NCBI GenBank assembly: GCA_035578155.1
Contig: JAPWDM010000064.1
Coordinates: 610,112-674,111, forward strand
DNA length: 64,000 nt
Reading direction: 5' to 3'
From: Brachynemurus nebulosus
Taxonomy: Eukaryota > Arthropoda > Insecta > Neuroptera > Myrmeleontidae
Position numbers and translations under genes: made by a program. This document shows, piece by piece, positions 25,490 to 37,822 of the stretch. The notes beneath the pieces were generated by a model, which saw nothing but the letters and a program-made list of their open reading frames with translations, had not been told where the DNA came from and searched no databases. How positions within the stretch are numbered: the first letter of the stretch is position 1; each line of letters starts with the position of its first letter.

Positions 25490-27866
25490 TGGACTCTCGA
25501 TTCTGTGACATAAATGTTGGGGCCAGCGCGGGGTGGGGGCAGAATCAAGAGTGACTCTCTAGTGGCCGTTCACTTGCAACCCTTGTAACATATGGAATCG
25601 TGGTTTCATTACAGTAAATAATACAGAAAAACGGCTGAAGTGCTCTAAACTTTTGTTAAGCAAATTCGTGTTACAGAATATCACAAAACGTTTACCTGAA
25701 TCAAAGGATGAATATGAAGGGGAATTTTTCTTTTTTCTTTTGTAGGGGAATTTTTAGACAAAAAAAAAAGAGAAACAAATATGCAAACGAGGATTGACAT
25801 GAAGATGGGATAAAAGTAATGTGGATGATAAAGAAAAAAATTTTTGCCGAAAGAGGTTTTCTAGAAATAAGTCTCTTAGTCTGATTCATCGAGGAAATTA
25901 AAAGGCTATAACAATTGGGATGTAGTGTGGAGGTCTAGGAGGACACAGCTATAGGAAAAACACACCTTTTACTCTACTGCCACGATCGTGTAGAAATGAG
26001 TTTAACATAAAAATAATATTAACTCTACTGCCAATATATTTCTTTTAGATGTTACTGTGTTAATATTTATTCATGTTTCTATATTGAAAACTATTATTAC
26101 TATTTTATTTTGTAGGTATATTTTTATATTTCTTATTTTATAAATTAATATTGTACATAATTCCATAGTTACATAAGAATAAGTAATACCCAAGAAAGAA
26201 AAATTAACTCTACTACTAGGTAAGAAATGTAAAATATCTAAAAATACAAAAAAGATAAAAGGTTTAGACAAAAGTGTAAGAAAGCACATAATCGTTTCTT
26301 CTATAGTAACTATTCTGGTCCTAACTTTGACCGCAAACAAAATGACTAAAAAGTAAATTAGTTAAAACGTCCGATTTAAGAAATATACCAAATATGAATT
26401 TCCCATGGCCTTTTGTAAGATCTTTTCACTGTTACCATGTCTGGTAAAAATAAAGGCACTTTGTACTTATATGTTATACGCTAGTTGACTGCCACAGTAA
26501 ATCAGTTGTTTTGTCGTCGCCAGGAACGTTAGAACTATTATTATGCCATTATGTAAGATGACATTTTATATAAAACTAGCTCTACTTCGTTATTTGTTAT
26601 GTGTATAGCTCGATTTATACACATTATACGTTCAAAGACTTTCATATACATAAACTGAAAGACTCGAATAGAAAACTATATTAGGTTAATGATGAACACT
26701 GGAATGTATTTGTTATGAAAATTGAATAGAATTGCTATCGTGTATGTAGGTTAATGAATTTCATTTTGTTGTTTACTAATATGAGTGTACAATTGTTTTA
26801 ATTATTTTAAATAATTATTTGATCAGAATTTTCTTTCTATTGATTTGCTTTAATTCTAATTGTAAATATTTTAGCAGTTTTTTTAGCATTTTGTTATGTG
26901 AAATGCTAACTAATCAGATAACGGAGCATATTTAGCTACTAGGACTGATTTGTATACCGTGCTTCGATTCCCGTTAACTAGCTACGTTTGTAAAAAAAAA
27001 GAATGTTAGAAATTCCTAAAGCGCCAAAAGAAGTTTGAAGGGAAACAAAAATGCTCTCCAAATATTAGTACAACATTTTGAAAGCTATAATTTTTTTTTA
27101 ATCATCTATATATTGAGAGTTATCCCCGACAGTTGGTGCCACTTTGAGACCTTCTCTCCTTGAGGGCGTTGCCAATTTGAAACTTTTGATTAATTTTGCC
27201 TCTTAAAGCGTCCCTTTCCATGATAATTGGATAAAGTTGTGTCCCTGCTTTTTGCGCAGATTCTTCGTCTCCTTTCAAGATTCCGTGGTCAGAAAGAGCT
27301 CAGCAGAATACTTTCTTACACTTTACTACTTTTATTGGTAGTTACTTTAGGTACTGAGCACGAAATAATAGAAGTTTTAACTTTAAACGTATTTTATTTA
27401 CGGTTAACAAAATAAAGGTTAACAAAATAATTTAGAAGCAATCGTTTTCTTGTTTAACGAAAATAAATTAATATTAAACTTAATTACGAATAATTTACAG
27501 AATAATTTTTATAAGGGATCGTCCCACGAAAATGCGTAACGATATACGAATAAACGTGTCTACGAATGTTTTACTTAAGACTCCTTCACTGACTCTCTCT
27601 GACTGACTCTCGTGGTTGGTTCGTCAATATATATCCTTATTGATCGAACATTCTAGCAATATTAACAACCACCAATTGTAAAGCAAAAGATAGAAATATA
27701 AAACTAAGCAATATGAGTGCGAAAGATATATTACTGAGTACATATTTTGAGTTATCATACGTACATACCAATAGAACAAAATGGAACGAAATAGAATCAA
27801 ATGGAATTTCTCTAAATACACCACGACATTCTCACACTCCTATTGATTTACAAACGAAAACAACAC
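25487..27866. other. Non-coding, nothing recognised
   Basis: Low-complexity AT-rich sequence. No domain is recognisable in any of the short frames. Confidence 0.55.
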
Positions 27867-27868
27867 TA

Positions 27869-29761
27869 CCGTAAAACCGTCTAGACCCGGACACTTTTTT
27901 ACATTTTTTGGTATAAAAAAAAAATAAAAAATGATTAGTAAGTGTCCGGGTCTACAGCCCAAATCCGTCTTGACCCGGACACTTACTTAAATAATCTAAT
28001 AACATGCAAACTAACCTCTCCCGTCGGGGTTAGGACAGTGTTTTATATCGTCTGATGTCTTTGAACCTGTCAAAGGCTTCGAAAACATTTTGTGGGAAGG
28101 GAGAGTGGTCAATACATAGTATGCCACTCTATGAAGTAAACATGCGACATGACATGGAATATAACGTGTGGATAGTGTCAGTTACAGCCAGTGCGAATTG
28201 CGGCCATAGTGTAATATCTGATGTTTCCGGGTCTAAACGGATATATGTATATAGCATGTATTTTTTTATATATACATCGAATATAACTTCAAACATCATG
28301 AAATGATGCGCGATAAAATTCTGTACACATACATATCAAAACTAAAACAATATGACAATTATGACGAAAATTACATGTCTAACAAAGGAAAGGGCAAGAA
28401 GTCGAAAATTCAAAAAAATCTGAAACTTTGTCAGTTTGTAGAGAGTGGCTAGGTAATAACATAAAAAATATCAGTCACTGCTAAAAAACGTTTTTAAGGG
28501 GTGAAACATCCCCTTAAAGTTGGAACTCAAAAATTTAAAAATCGATGAAATTTTGTTTATACGTACCTTGAAAAATTCTAGTAACAAATTTAACATTATT
28601 TTTTGCATCTAAAAATTTTTAAGGGTTGAAACCACCCCTTCATATGTGTACTTAAAAAATTAAAAACTGATGATATTTCGTTAATGGATCCTATACAGAG
28701 CTCTAATAGTAAATATAACATTATTTTTTGCATCCACAAATTTTCAAACCACGCCTTCAAGTGCGTACCTAAAAATTTGAAAATTGGCGATAATGTGTTT
28801 ACATATATTACATAGAGACCTAACGATAAATATATTATAAATATATTCTTTCATACAGTTCTAGGGAGTGAGATACCCCCTCGAAGTTCTAAACTAAAAA
28901 TTTCAGACTGACAAAATTTTGTTTACATGTACCACAAACACAACAATTTTACAAGTTATAATATAGTATATGTAAGCAAAATATCATAAATTTATAAATT
29001 TTTAAGTACACATATTAAGGGGTAGTTTCAACCGCTAAAAATTTATAGATGCAAAAATAATGTTATATTATTTATTATTAGAGCGCTATATAGTGTATAT
29101 AAGCAAAATATCATCAATTTATAAATTTTTAAGTACATATTTGAAGGGGTGGTTTCAACCTTTAAAAATTTGTAGATGCAAAAAATAATGTTATATTTAT
29201 TATTAGAGCTCTGTATAGTATATATAAACAAAATATCACCAATTTTTAAATTTTTAAGTACTCAGTTGAGGGGTGGTTTCAACCCTTAAAAATGTGTAAA
29301 TGCAAAAAATAATGTTATATTTGTTACTAGAACTTTTTAAAGTACCTATAAACAAAATTTCATCGATTTTTAAATTTGTGAGTTCCAAATTTGAGGGGAT
29401 GTTCCGCCTCTTAAAAACGTTTTTTAGCAGCAACTGATATTTTTTATGTTATTAGGTAGTCACCCTCTATATACTGACAAAGTCTCAGATTTTTTTGAAT
29501 TTTCGACTTCTTGCCCTTTCCTTGTAAGTTAAACACACATTTTATTTCTTTGAAAAACTGGATGATACTAATCCTGTAAAATGAGATAGTAAAAATTGAA
29601 ATCCGTAGTTTTTATTGGTAGAGCTGTTTAGATAATGTTTTTCTCTCTCTAGTGACGTCAAGAACAAATGTTTATTGTTGCAGGTTAATGTAGAAATTAT
29701 TTACTTTGAAGATTGGTGCAAAGTGTCCGGATCTAGACCCCCTGTCCAGATGGTTTTACGG
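27869..29761. mobile_element. CCGTAAAAC-ended TIR transposon, non-autonomous
   Basis: Left end CCGTAAAACCGTCTAGACCC. The right end, inverted, reads CCGTAAAACCATCTGGACAG and then rejoins GTCTAGATCCGGACACTTT. TA flanks both sides (27867-27868, 29762-29763), consistent with a Tc1/mariner-like TA duplication. The first 500 bp match the fragment at 9205-9618. About 60% of the element is the palindrome at 28381-29530. No transposase is encoded. Confidence 0.82.
28381..29530. repeat. 1.15-kb palindrome made of GGGGTGNAAC-type repeats
   Basis: The left arm starts AAGGAAAGGGCAAGAAGTCG and the right arm ends with its reverse complement. Both arms, about 550 bp each, contain ~125-bp degenerate tandem units built on AAGGGGTGGTTTCAACCCTT and TGCAAAAAATAATGTTATAT. 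A single right-arm copy lies at 60118-60745, outside any CCGTAAAAC element, so this palindrome is a separate mobile family that probably inserted into the TIR element. Confidence 0.85.
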
Positions 29762-29763
29762 TA

Positions 29764-30201
29764 CCTAAAATAAACAAACAATTATGCATTTCTTAGAATT
29801 AGTAACCAAAAAATATATTCCATATATAAAATTAAGAAGTACAAATCACCATAAAGGAAATAAATGTTAGTACACAAAAGTACAGTAAAATACATAAGTA
29901 AATAAATTAGATTTAATTTAATGTTTAATTAAAATAAAATGGCGTCTTAAATATAGTGAAACATTATTGTAATTAGATTACAATACAATGTTAAACAGCC
30001 AAGATCGCGGCGATGACGTCACAATAAAATGGTCACATCCCCAAAATAACAACCAATAATAATTTTATCAAAAACAAAATAGCGGACCGTACAATACACG
30101 AAGAGTGTGCCGTTACAATATTCAGGTACGTAGCGGTTGCTTTTACTGACCTCAAGCTAATATAAATTAATTAACCTACAATTTATTTCTAATGGGTTTT
30201 T
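29764..30201. other. Non-coding, nothing recognised
   Basis: AT-rich, with no repeats or frames of note. Confidence 0.55.
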
Positions 30202-30324
30202 AGTCGAATTTTCTCCGAAAAATTAGACTTATACAGTCTATACGATAAGAGCTGCGAGAGGCGAGAGTAGGGGCGCTATCCGTTTTCGGACCCGTAGAAC
30301 ACGAATATGTAGAAAAAAAAAATG

Positions 30325-30401
<77 letters not shown>

Positions 30402-31906
30402 CCCGCCACCTTTTAATTTGTGTAGGGCCCCCCTATGGAAGTTAAGAGATGAAATTTGGTAAATGGGGCTCATTTTCGAGGCACCTCATACTATCAAAGT
30501 GGGGTCAAATTTTGGGCAAATTTTTTTTCTGACCCGACCTTTAAGGGGGTGGTGGGGGGCGGAAAAGCAATAAAACTTTTCCAAACCGGTTTTAAATAAT
30601 GTTTCGATCAATTATCTACAACATATCCAAAATTCAGCTTCCTAGGATGATATGGTGGGAGTAGAGGGGGGAAAAACGATTTTCGCTGGATCTAACAGGC
30701 CCCCAGCCCCCCAGAATTAACGTAGAGGGTTGAAATTTGGTGTGTTGATAAAATTCGTACCTAGGTTGTGCTTTTTGGAGGTTTTAATATTTTACCTCCA
30801 CCCACCTCATTTTTAAGCTACAATTTCATGCATTTTCGACGTTTTCGAAGTTTGTACCACTCGCACAGGTCACCCGAATAACCCTAGAGGGCTGAAATTT
30901 TGTATTCGGATTGAGTTAGTATCAAGGGGGTGCCTTTTGGGGGTCTCGACTTTTAACCCCTACCCCCACCATTTTTATACCCAAAAGAACATGATTTTTC
31001 TTGTTTTTTAACAGTTTCGTTCGGGTCAAAATCTCCCCAAATAAACCTAGAGGGCTGAAATTTGGTGTACAGGTTAAGCTAATAGCCAGACACTGTTTTT
31101 TGGAGGTTTCAACTTTTAACCCTTACCCCCACGATTTTGACGCCAATATTTCCTTAATTTTTTTGCTTGTTTTCTAACACGTCTAGAGACTCCATAAGGA
31201 AACCTAGAGGGCTGAAATTTTGTACGTGTATTCAGTTAGTATCCAGCTAGTACCTTGTAGGGAGTCCGCATCACTTTTCCCCCCACTTCTCCCATTTTTA
31301 CATCGGAATTGAATGCTATTGTTAAATGTGTTTTAAAAGCATTATGTTTATTCTAAATACAAGTAGGCGAATAGTAATTTCAAAAAATTTAATAAAAAAA
31401 AGTGAACTTACTTTTATGACAAATGAAATACATACATATTAAGTAATTTAAAAATGTTATTAAAGTCATATTTATAAATTAGGAATTTTGAATTTTTAGT
31501 ATTTATAAAATAGAAATTTTGGATTTTTTTGGAAAGAAAAAATATCTTTATAAAGGCCTTCCAGTTTACTATTGAAGGTCCTTTTTTTTTAATATTTAAA
31601 ACTAAAACATAAAGGCAATTAGCGGATAAACATGGGCAGGAATGTCCTCGTACGAATTGTGTTGGCTTTTTTTCTGCTACCTGTTTTCGGCACAAAATTG
31701 AAATTTACTGAGATACAGCCCTTAAATACTTAAAACCTTTTTTTAAAGCCTCGATCAGCCGAACACTCATCACCAGTTTTGAAACCAACAAAATGACAAT
31801 TCGGTTGTAGACTTTCAATCACATTTCGCTTGTAGACATTCAATACCGAAGATGAAGGGGAAAATTCGACTACCGTGATGGGGCCCCGCTGCTCACGGCG
31901 TTTTTA
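30202..31906 (-). mobile_element. Long repeat family 'A/B', copy B
   Basis: The inverted counterpart of 10764-12672, matching over its whole length. It lacks the 219-bp MITE found in copy A. The 31414-31695 open frame lies inside this repeat and has no domain. Confidence 0.82.
30329..30398. repeat. (TA)n microsatellite inside copy B
   Basis: 70 bp of AT dinucleotides at the position equivalent to the tract in copy A. Confidence 0.95.
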
Positions 31907-32213
31907 TTTATAAGTGTTATCGTTATTTGATACCATTCCATTTGATTAATATATAGTACATATTCGATATTTTGTGTCAATTGTTCGAATTTTCACTGTT
32001 TGAGTGAAACAGCAACATCGTTTCTTTTATATGATATTATTGTAAGACTCTCATTTGATAAAATACTGTAATGACAATTTTTCTTTCTCTTATTTCAAAT
32101 TTTCTATTCTAAGAAAAGCAAGAAAATATACAAAAAAAGATTATCAAGTAAAACAAATTGTCTTCAACGAAAATTAAATTTACCGACTTAGAGAAAATAC
32201 TATTTTTTTTCTC

Positions 32214-32273
<60 letters not shown>

Positions 32274-32788
32274 ATATAAAGCAACAGAATGTCAAAAAAG
32301 GTCATCATTTTCAGGAAAAGATTTTATAAGCCTTTATTAGAGAACGAGAAGTAATAACGCAGTAGCAAAAAAAAGAAAAAAAACAAACACAAAAAAGTGA
32401 AAACAAACAAATCTTAACGATGTAAAAAAATCTGCTTTCGTTGTAATGAAAACGGTAAAGTAAGTATTAGGTTTGTATTAAAACATTCGGTGTTGTGTAA
32501 TTTTCTTGGAGTGATTTCTTTTATGTATTTTGTAACGTTCTTGTTACTGATTTAAATTTTTCATAAAACAAAAATGTTTTTGTTATTCTAAATGTAACGT
32601 TTTCTCTGTCAACACCTTTATATTCATATATTAGGAAAAATATTCCATTTGGTGCATATAAAATTGGTGAAAAGAAAAGGCACAAGAAACAAAGTGGACA
32701 AGTTATATGGCTCATTTTAAAATTTATTTGCCACTTCATTTGGGAACTTCATTTTTACAAATGGAAACTTCAGTTTTTCCAAATGTAA

Positions 32789-32790
<2 letters not shown>
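31907..32790. other. Non-coding with (TA)n at 32217-32270
   Basis: A 54-bp AT dinucleotide tract lies in otherwise unremarkable AT-rich sequence. No gene. Confidence 0.6.

Positions 32791-32873
<83 letters not shown>
32791..32873. repeat. (TA)n microsatellite
   Basis: About 83 bp of AT dinucleotides at the outer edge of the putative LTR that follows, so it may mark where the LTR boundary was lost. Confidence 0.95.
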
Positions 32874-32874
<1 letters not shown>

Positions 32875-32875
<1 letters not shown>

Positions 32876-33335
32876 TAAATAACTTGGATTGATTAATCTT
32901 TATTTTATTCACAAGTACAACAATTGTTGCAATTTTGATAATTGAAACAAAAGAATCGAAGATCAAAAACGGCGTACGTGCGTTATTTGACAATGTGATA
33001 ACTAATGTCCGATTTTTGTTATCAAATCACCGTTTTTATACTCTTATTTTCTTTTGTTCTAACAGGAAAGTTTCTAAAATATTGTTTGCATTCACTTTTG
33101 GACCCTAATATGATTTTTGATGTGTGATTTGTGCGATCATGTGTCGTCTTTATAATAATTGTGTGTTTGAAAGGAATTCTGACGTACAACGCCAAGGGTG
33201 ATAGAAAAATATAACAATTTGTAGATAAGAATTTAAATGTCGCTATGTGTGTTTGAAAATAATGTGGTGTAGTTTGATATAAGTAATTAAATAATATTAT
33301 TTTAGAAAATACTTAAATTAATTATTATAATTTCT
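32875..33335 (-). mobile_element. Putative 3' LTR of errantivirus-like element
   Basis: Directly after the env stop on the minus strand comes a polypurine tract (AGGAGGGAGAAATT, 33329-33342). This is followed by about 460 bp with a TATA box (GAGTATAAAAACGG, around 33031-33042) and AATAAAATAAAG polyadenylation-type words at 32898-32911. That order (env, polypurine tract, TATA, AATAAA) is what a 3' LTR should show. No second LTR was found upstream, so the assignment rests on layout. Confidence 0.6.
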
Positions 33336-33348
33336 CCCTCCTAGGATT

Positions 33349-34960
33349 TTACTTCCAGTTGATGCGGAGAGCTGGATCCTTGAATTGGGATGAGCCTAAA
33401 GTGGCAATTGGAATGTAGCGTACTTCTGGTTCCAATTTTCTGTTGCTGCTCTCAGTTGTCTTCTTTTTCCGCTTAATAAAAATGTAGGTACTGATTCCCA
33501 ATAATATGCTAATGGCAATGATTAGGGCGTAGATGGTGTAATTTCTTTGTTGTGTTTTAATTACCAATAGTTCCAATTCCTGTCGGTTTTGAATTTCACT
33601 CTCTTGTAATTTATTTAGACTTAACTTGGGTATTGGCAATGTTTCGTTGAAATCTATGTCCATGATGGGTATAATCTTTGGTGGTTCCCTCTCTTGATTT
33701 GTGTTGTATGGGATTCCGTTGATAGTGATATCGCATTGATGATACTTGATTAAGTAATTACCTCGTAATGTTCTTTTCTTGATTGGACAGCTTGTAGTGA
33801 TATTGATTAACTGATTACAACTGATTATGATGCCAGGTTCAGGAGTCAAGATGTTGTTTTGGTTGTGGTTTTCGTAGATGCAGTTTGCTGCCTCACCAGT
33901 CAGGAGTGGATAAACACATTTCGATTTGGAGCTTGGGATCTTGTAGTCTTCTTTACCACATAAGTATTGCTGGTTCACTTCTTTGAATTTGTCAACATAA
34001 AAGTACATTGTTTCATTATTAAAGGATAGGAAGGGATATTGGATTTGGATTGATTGTTGTTTGTTATTTGGTATAGATATTAGGTGAATGAAATTTAACT
34101 GCGTTTTTATTAATTGAGGAATTCGAATGTTAAATATAAGATTTGTATTGTAATAATAAGTTTGTAGTTCTAACGTTTCTAATAATTGTAGTTCTAATAA
34201 TTCTTCTTTCGTTTTAAGTTTGAGATTTTGTTTGTTAAGTATTGAGAATATTATTTTTTTTTCGTTTATATGCCTTGATATTAATCCTAGTTTTGCTAAA
34301 GTAATTGCTTCATCTAAGTTGTTTATTTGATTAAGTAATAAATCAATATTGTAATTAGTTATTAATATATAAGTGGTTATTTTACTTTGTAATTTGAGTT
34401 TACTTAGTTCCTTAGAAAATTTTGAATCTTTGGAATTTATTGCGTTAGAAATCGTTTGCTGTTGTTCGTTAATAAATTGTGTGATATTTTTAAATCTATT
34501 AATCATTTGATTGTTAATTGCTATTTGTTGGTTAAGTTTAAATTTTAAGCTCTGTTCGTTGTTTTGTATTTTTTCTATTTGTTAGTTTAGTCGCGTTGCG
34601 TCGTTGTTATCCACATTTCCTGTTATTTGCTTGATAATAGTACCTAATCCGTTTACTAATCCTCGCTTGTTTCTAATTTTGGGATAAATTATACTAAATC
34701 CGTAGTTAGTAAATCAAATCGATTCATCGTAATGTTATATAATTCTAAGTTTTCGTTAATGATTTTTAAATGATTTAAGGTGGTGAGTATGTGGGTTATG
34801 CTGGATTTATAGTCTTGAAGGTTGACATAATGGACGTAGTTAGTGTAATGGTCAATTTTTAAGTTAGGTCCTAATACTAGGGGTAGAAGTCCCTGGTGTT
34901 TCTGTAGGTCAATCACTTCTAGTGTTTGGAGGTTCGTCAGTTGGGCTAGTGCCAGTATCC
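33349..34960 (-). pseudogene. Errantivirus/baculovirus-F-like envelope fusion protein, broken
   Basis: The largest open part (33349-34506, 385 codons) has the layout of an insect errantivirus Env: a long helical region, a Cys-containing ectodomain (Cys near residues 185, 200, 210, 230, 240), one membrane segment (about residues 325-345) and a basic cytoplasmic tail. Upstream in the same gene, 34689-34916 gives the N-terminal part. A Lys-Arg cleavage-like site followed by a Gly-rich stretch lies near 34630-34680. The gene is broken by a frameshift near 34705 and an in-frame stop at about 34583. Such proteins mediate cell entry in intact elements; this copy cannot make a full one. It lies downstream of pol on the same strand, as expected. 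Confidence 0.85.
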
Positions 34961-34979
34961 TGAAACAATAGTTTGCGTC

Positions 34980-37820
34980 TCAGTTTTCCTTTGTGTATTT
35001 TTCGTCTATTGTTAGTTGTAGTTGTAATTCCAAGCTTAATTCGGGGATTTGTTTTAAAGAATGGATTTCTACTTTTAGAATTTCTCTGGATTACTCTTTC
35101 GTATCTACTAGTTTCATTCGGTGGTTGTTCTCTATTTGTATTTAATTTGTCTAATAGTCGTGTTTTTCTTATGTTTTGCTGAATTTTCAGTCTTTGTCGT
35201 AAGTCTATTTTATATTCTAATGGTTTCTGATAATAGTCGTAGTCTTATCAGAAGTAGTTATTAAGAGTCTCTAAAAGTCGTTCGGTCTTCCGAAGTATAG
35301 CTCAGATGGTTTAAATTTAGTTGCAGAATGTATGGAGTCACTATAAAAGAAAATAGCGGATTTAATTAGGTTTGTGAAAGGGTTCTTTGGATTTAATGTT
35401 TTTTGTATGCGGTAGTGTTCTATCAAAGTGGAATGAAATCTTTCGATTGGTGAATTTGAGGTGTGATTACCTACTGACGTTTGATGCAGGATTATGTCTA
35501 GTTTTTTACAATAATCATTAAATAAGTGATTAGTGAATTATTTTCCCGAGTCGTATACTAATTTTTTTAGGTTTGCCGTGTGTTGCAATGTGTTCCTTAA
35601 ATTTTGTTATTACGTCCACCATATTTTTTGATTTTAGAGGATAGCATTGTCCATATCTACTAAATTTATCTATTGTAGTTAAGGAAATGTTACCATCGAG
35701 TGTAAATATGTCGATATGTAATATATCATTCAGGTGACTAGGTGTTTCTGTTTGTTGAAATACGTATTTAGGCGGGTTTCTAGCGTATTTACAAATCTGA
35801 CAAGTATCGCAATTATTAATAATTTCTGTGATTTTTGATTTAATATTAGGAAAGTAAAATTTTGATTGAATGCGTTTCATTGTTTCTTCGATACCTCTGT
35901 GATTATTGTTTTCATGAATTTCTTTTATTTTGTCAAATTGTAACTCGTTGGATTCGATGTCGTGTAAAAATTTGGTACATCTGACTAGTTTACCTTTTAA
36001 TCTACTAAAAAATTGTGATATAATATTTTGTATTTCGATGAATAGTTTATCATCGGGACAATAAATAGCGTATTTGTTTTTTGGATCTATATATTGTTTG
36101 AAAATGTCTATAATGGTTTGGTTACTGTAATTTATGTATTGAAATATGTGCCTTTCTTTTGTCGTGTGTATGTATTTAAGAATATGCGGGAGTAATTTTG
36201 ATTGATTTTGTTTTTCAAGAAATAGTAATTGTTTTTGAAAACAATTTACTGGGGCCTCACTAATAGGCATTAAGTTCTATTGTCAGAGTCTGCTGAATGA
36301 ATAGTTGCTTGGAAACTGTCACTCATGTTTACTTCGGGTATACGAGATAATGCATCTGCTACAACATTATTTTTCCCTTCGATAAACATGGGTTGTTAAT
36401 CAAATTATTTTAACTGGAGTTTCCAACGCGTCAATTTATTATTAGTGTTTTTCATGTGATTCACTGATTTAAGTGGTTCATGATCTGACAATAAATTAAA
36501 TTTTCGCCCATATAGGTATTGTCTGAAGTATTTACATGCCCATACAATGGCTAACAGTTGCTTTTCTGTCGTACTGTAATTACAGAAACATATAGGTTTG
36601 TCTGCCCTATTGGTCCCTGGGAAAGTACAGCTCCTATAGCAAAATTACTGGCGTCTGTTGTTAAATTGAAGGGCTTGGAGAAGTCGGGGTATTGTAATAT
36701 TGGGTCATTGGTTAGTAAATTTTTATATTTCTCGAATGCATCTATAAAATCTTGTGGGGGTTTGGTCACATCTTCACCTTTTCTAAGTAACTTTGTCATG
36801 GGTTTCGTTATTTTTGCGAAATTATGGATAAATTTTCGGTAATACCCTAAAAGTCCAAGGAATCCTTTAATTTGTTTTGTTGTTTGAGGTAAGGGGTAAT
36901 TTTTTACTGCCTCTATTTTTTTATGGATTTGGCCTAATGCCGTCTTGTGATACTATGTGACCTAAGAACTCAATTTCCTTTTGAAGAAAATGAGACTTGT
37001 CTAACAAAACTTTAAGGTTTGCGTCTTTTAGTTTTTGGAATATTTTACGAAGGTTTTCAATGTGTTCCTGAAGCGATGTTGAGAAAACTACAATATCATC
37101 AATATAAACTAGACATACTTTTCCAATAAGGTCACGTAGGACGTTGTCCATGACTCTTTGAAACATCGAGGGAGCGTTTTTTAGTGCAAAGGGCATTCTA
37201 ACGTACTCGTAATGGCCGTTATCTACCGTGAATGCCGTCTTCTCAATATCTCTTGGATCAACTTCAATTTGATGGACACCGCTAGCTAGATCTAATGATG
37301 TAAAGTACATGTATCGTTCTAATTTATCTAATATTTCAGTAATGTTCGGGAGTGGGTATTTGTCATCTATAGTCTTGTCGTTTAATTTTCGATAATCTAT
37401 GACCATACGCCATTTTTGTTTTCCCGAGGCGTCTACTTTCTTAGGTACGATCCATATAGGGGATGACCATGGAGAGTAGCTTGGTCGAATTATACCTTGT
37501 TCTAATAATTTTTCTATTTGTAACTGAACTTCCTCCTTGTGTATGTAGGGGTATCTGTATGATTTAGTGTAACACGGTATGTCGTCCTTAGTTTGTATTC
37601 TATGTTTAGTTTGGTTAGTGAATGTGAGGTTTTGACCCTCTTTGAAGAATATTTCTTCGTACTGTTGGCACAAATTGATTAGTTGTTCGCGTTCCTCTAA
37701 ATTCAAATGATCAGTGCGTATCAACTCTTCTATATCAGATAATGTTACGTTGTCAACTTCCATCTGAGTGATGTTAGTGTGACATTCATAAAAATTTGAT
37801 AAAGGTTGACTACGTTCTGG
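34980..37820 (-). pseudogene. Errantivirus-like pol: RT, RNase H, integrase, frameshifted
   Basis: In order on the minus strand: RT (37800-36921) with the usual WSSPIWIVPKK, SLDLASG and YIDD blocks; RNase H (about 36800-36560) with [16 protein letters not shown]; integrase (36270 to about 35000) with an HHCC zinc motif (HENNNHRG...CDTCQIC) and the first catalytic Asp in HIDIF. The second Asp motif is reached only after a frame change in an A run near 35565, and the third residue sits in SPIERFHS near 35440. Frames also change near 36921 and 36570, and stops occur near 35260. No protease or gag was found. The upstream boundary is a junction with the polB-like gene at about 37820. Confidence 0.9.
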
Positions 37821-37822
37821 GT

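Noticed and set aside
36558..36842. 94-codon plus-strand frame
   Set aside because: Antisense of the RNase H part of the errantivirus-like pol.
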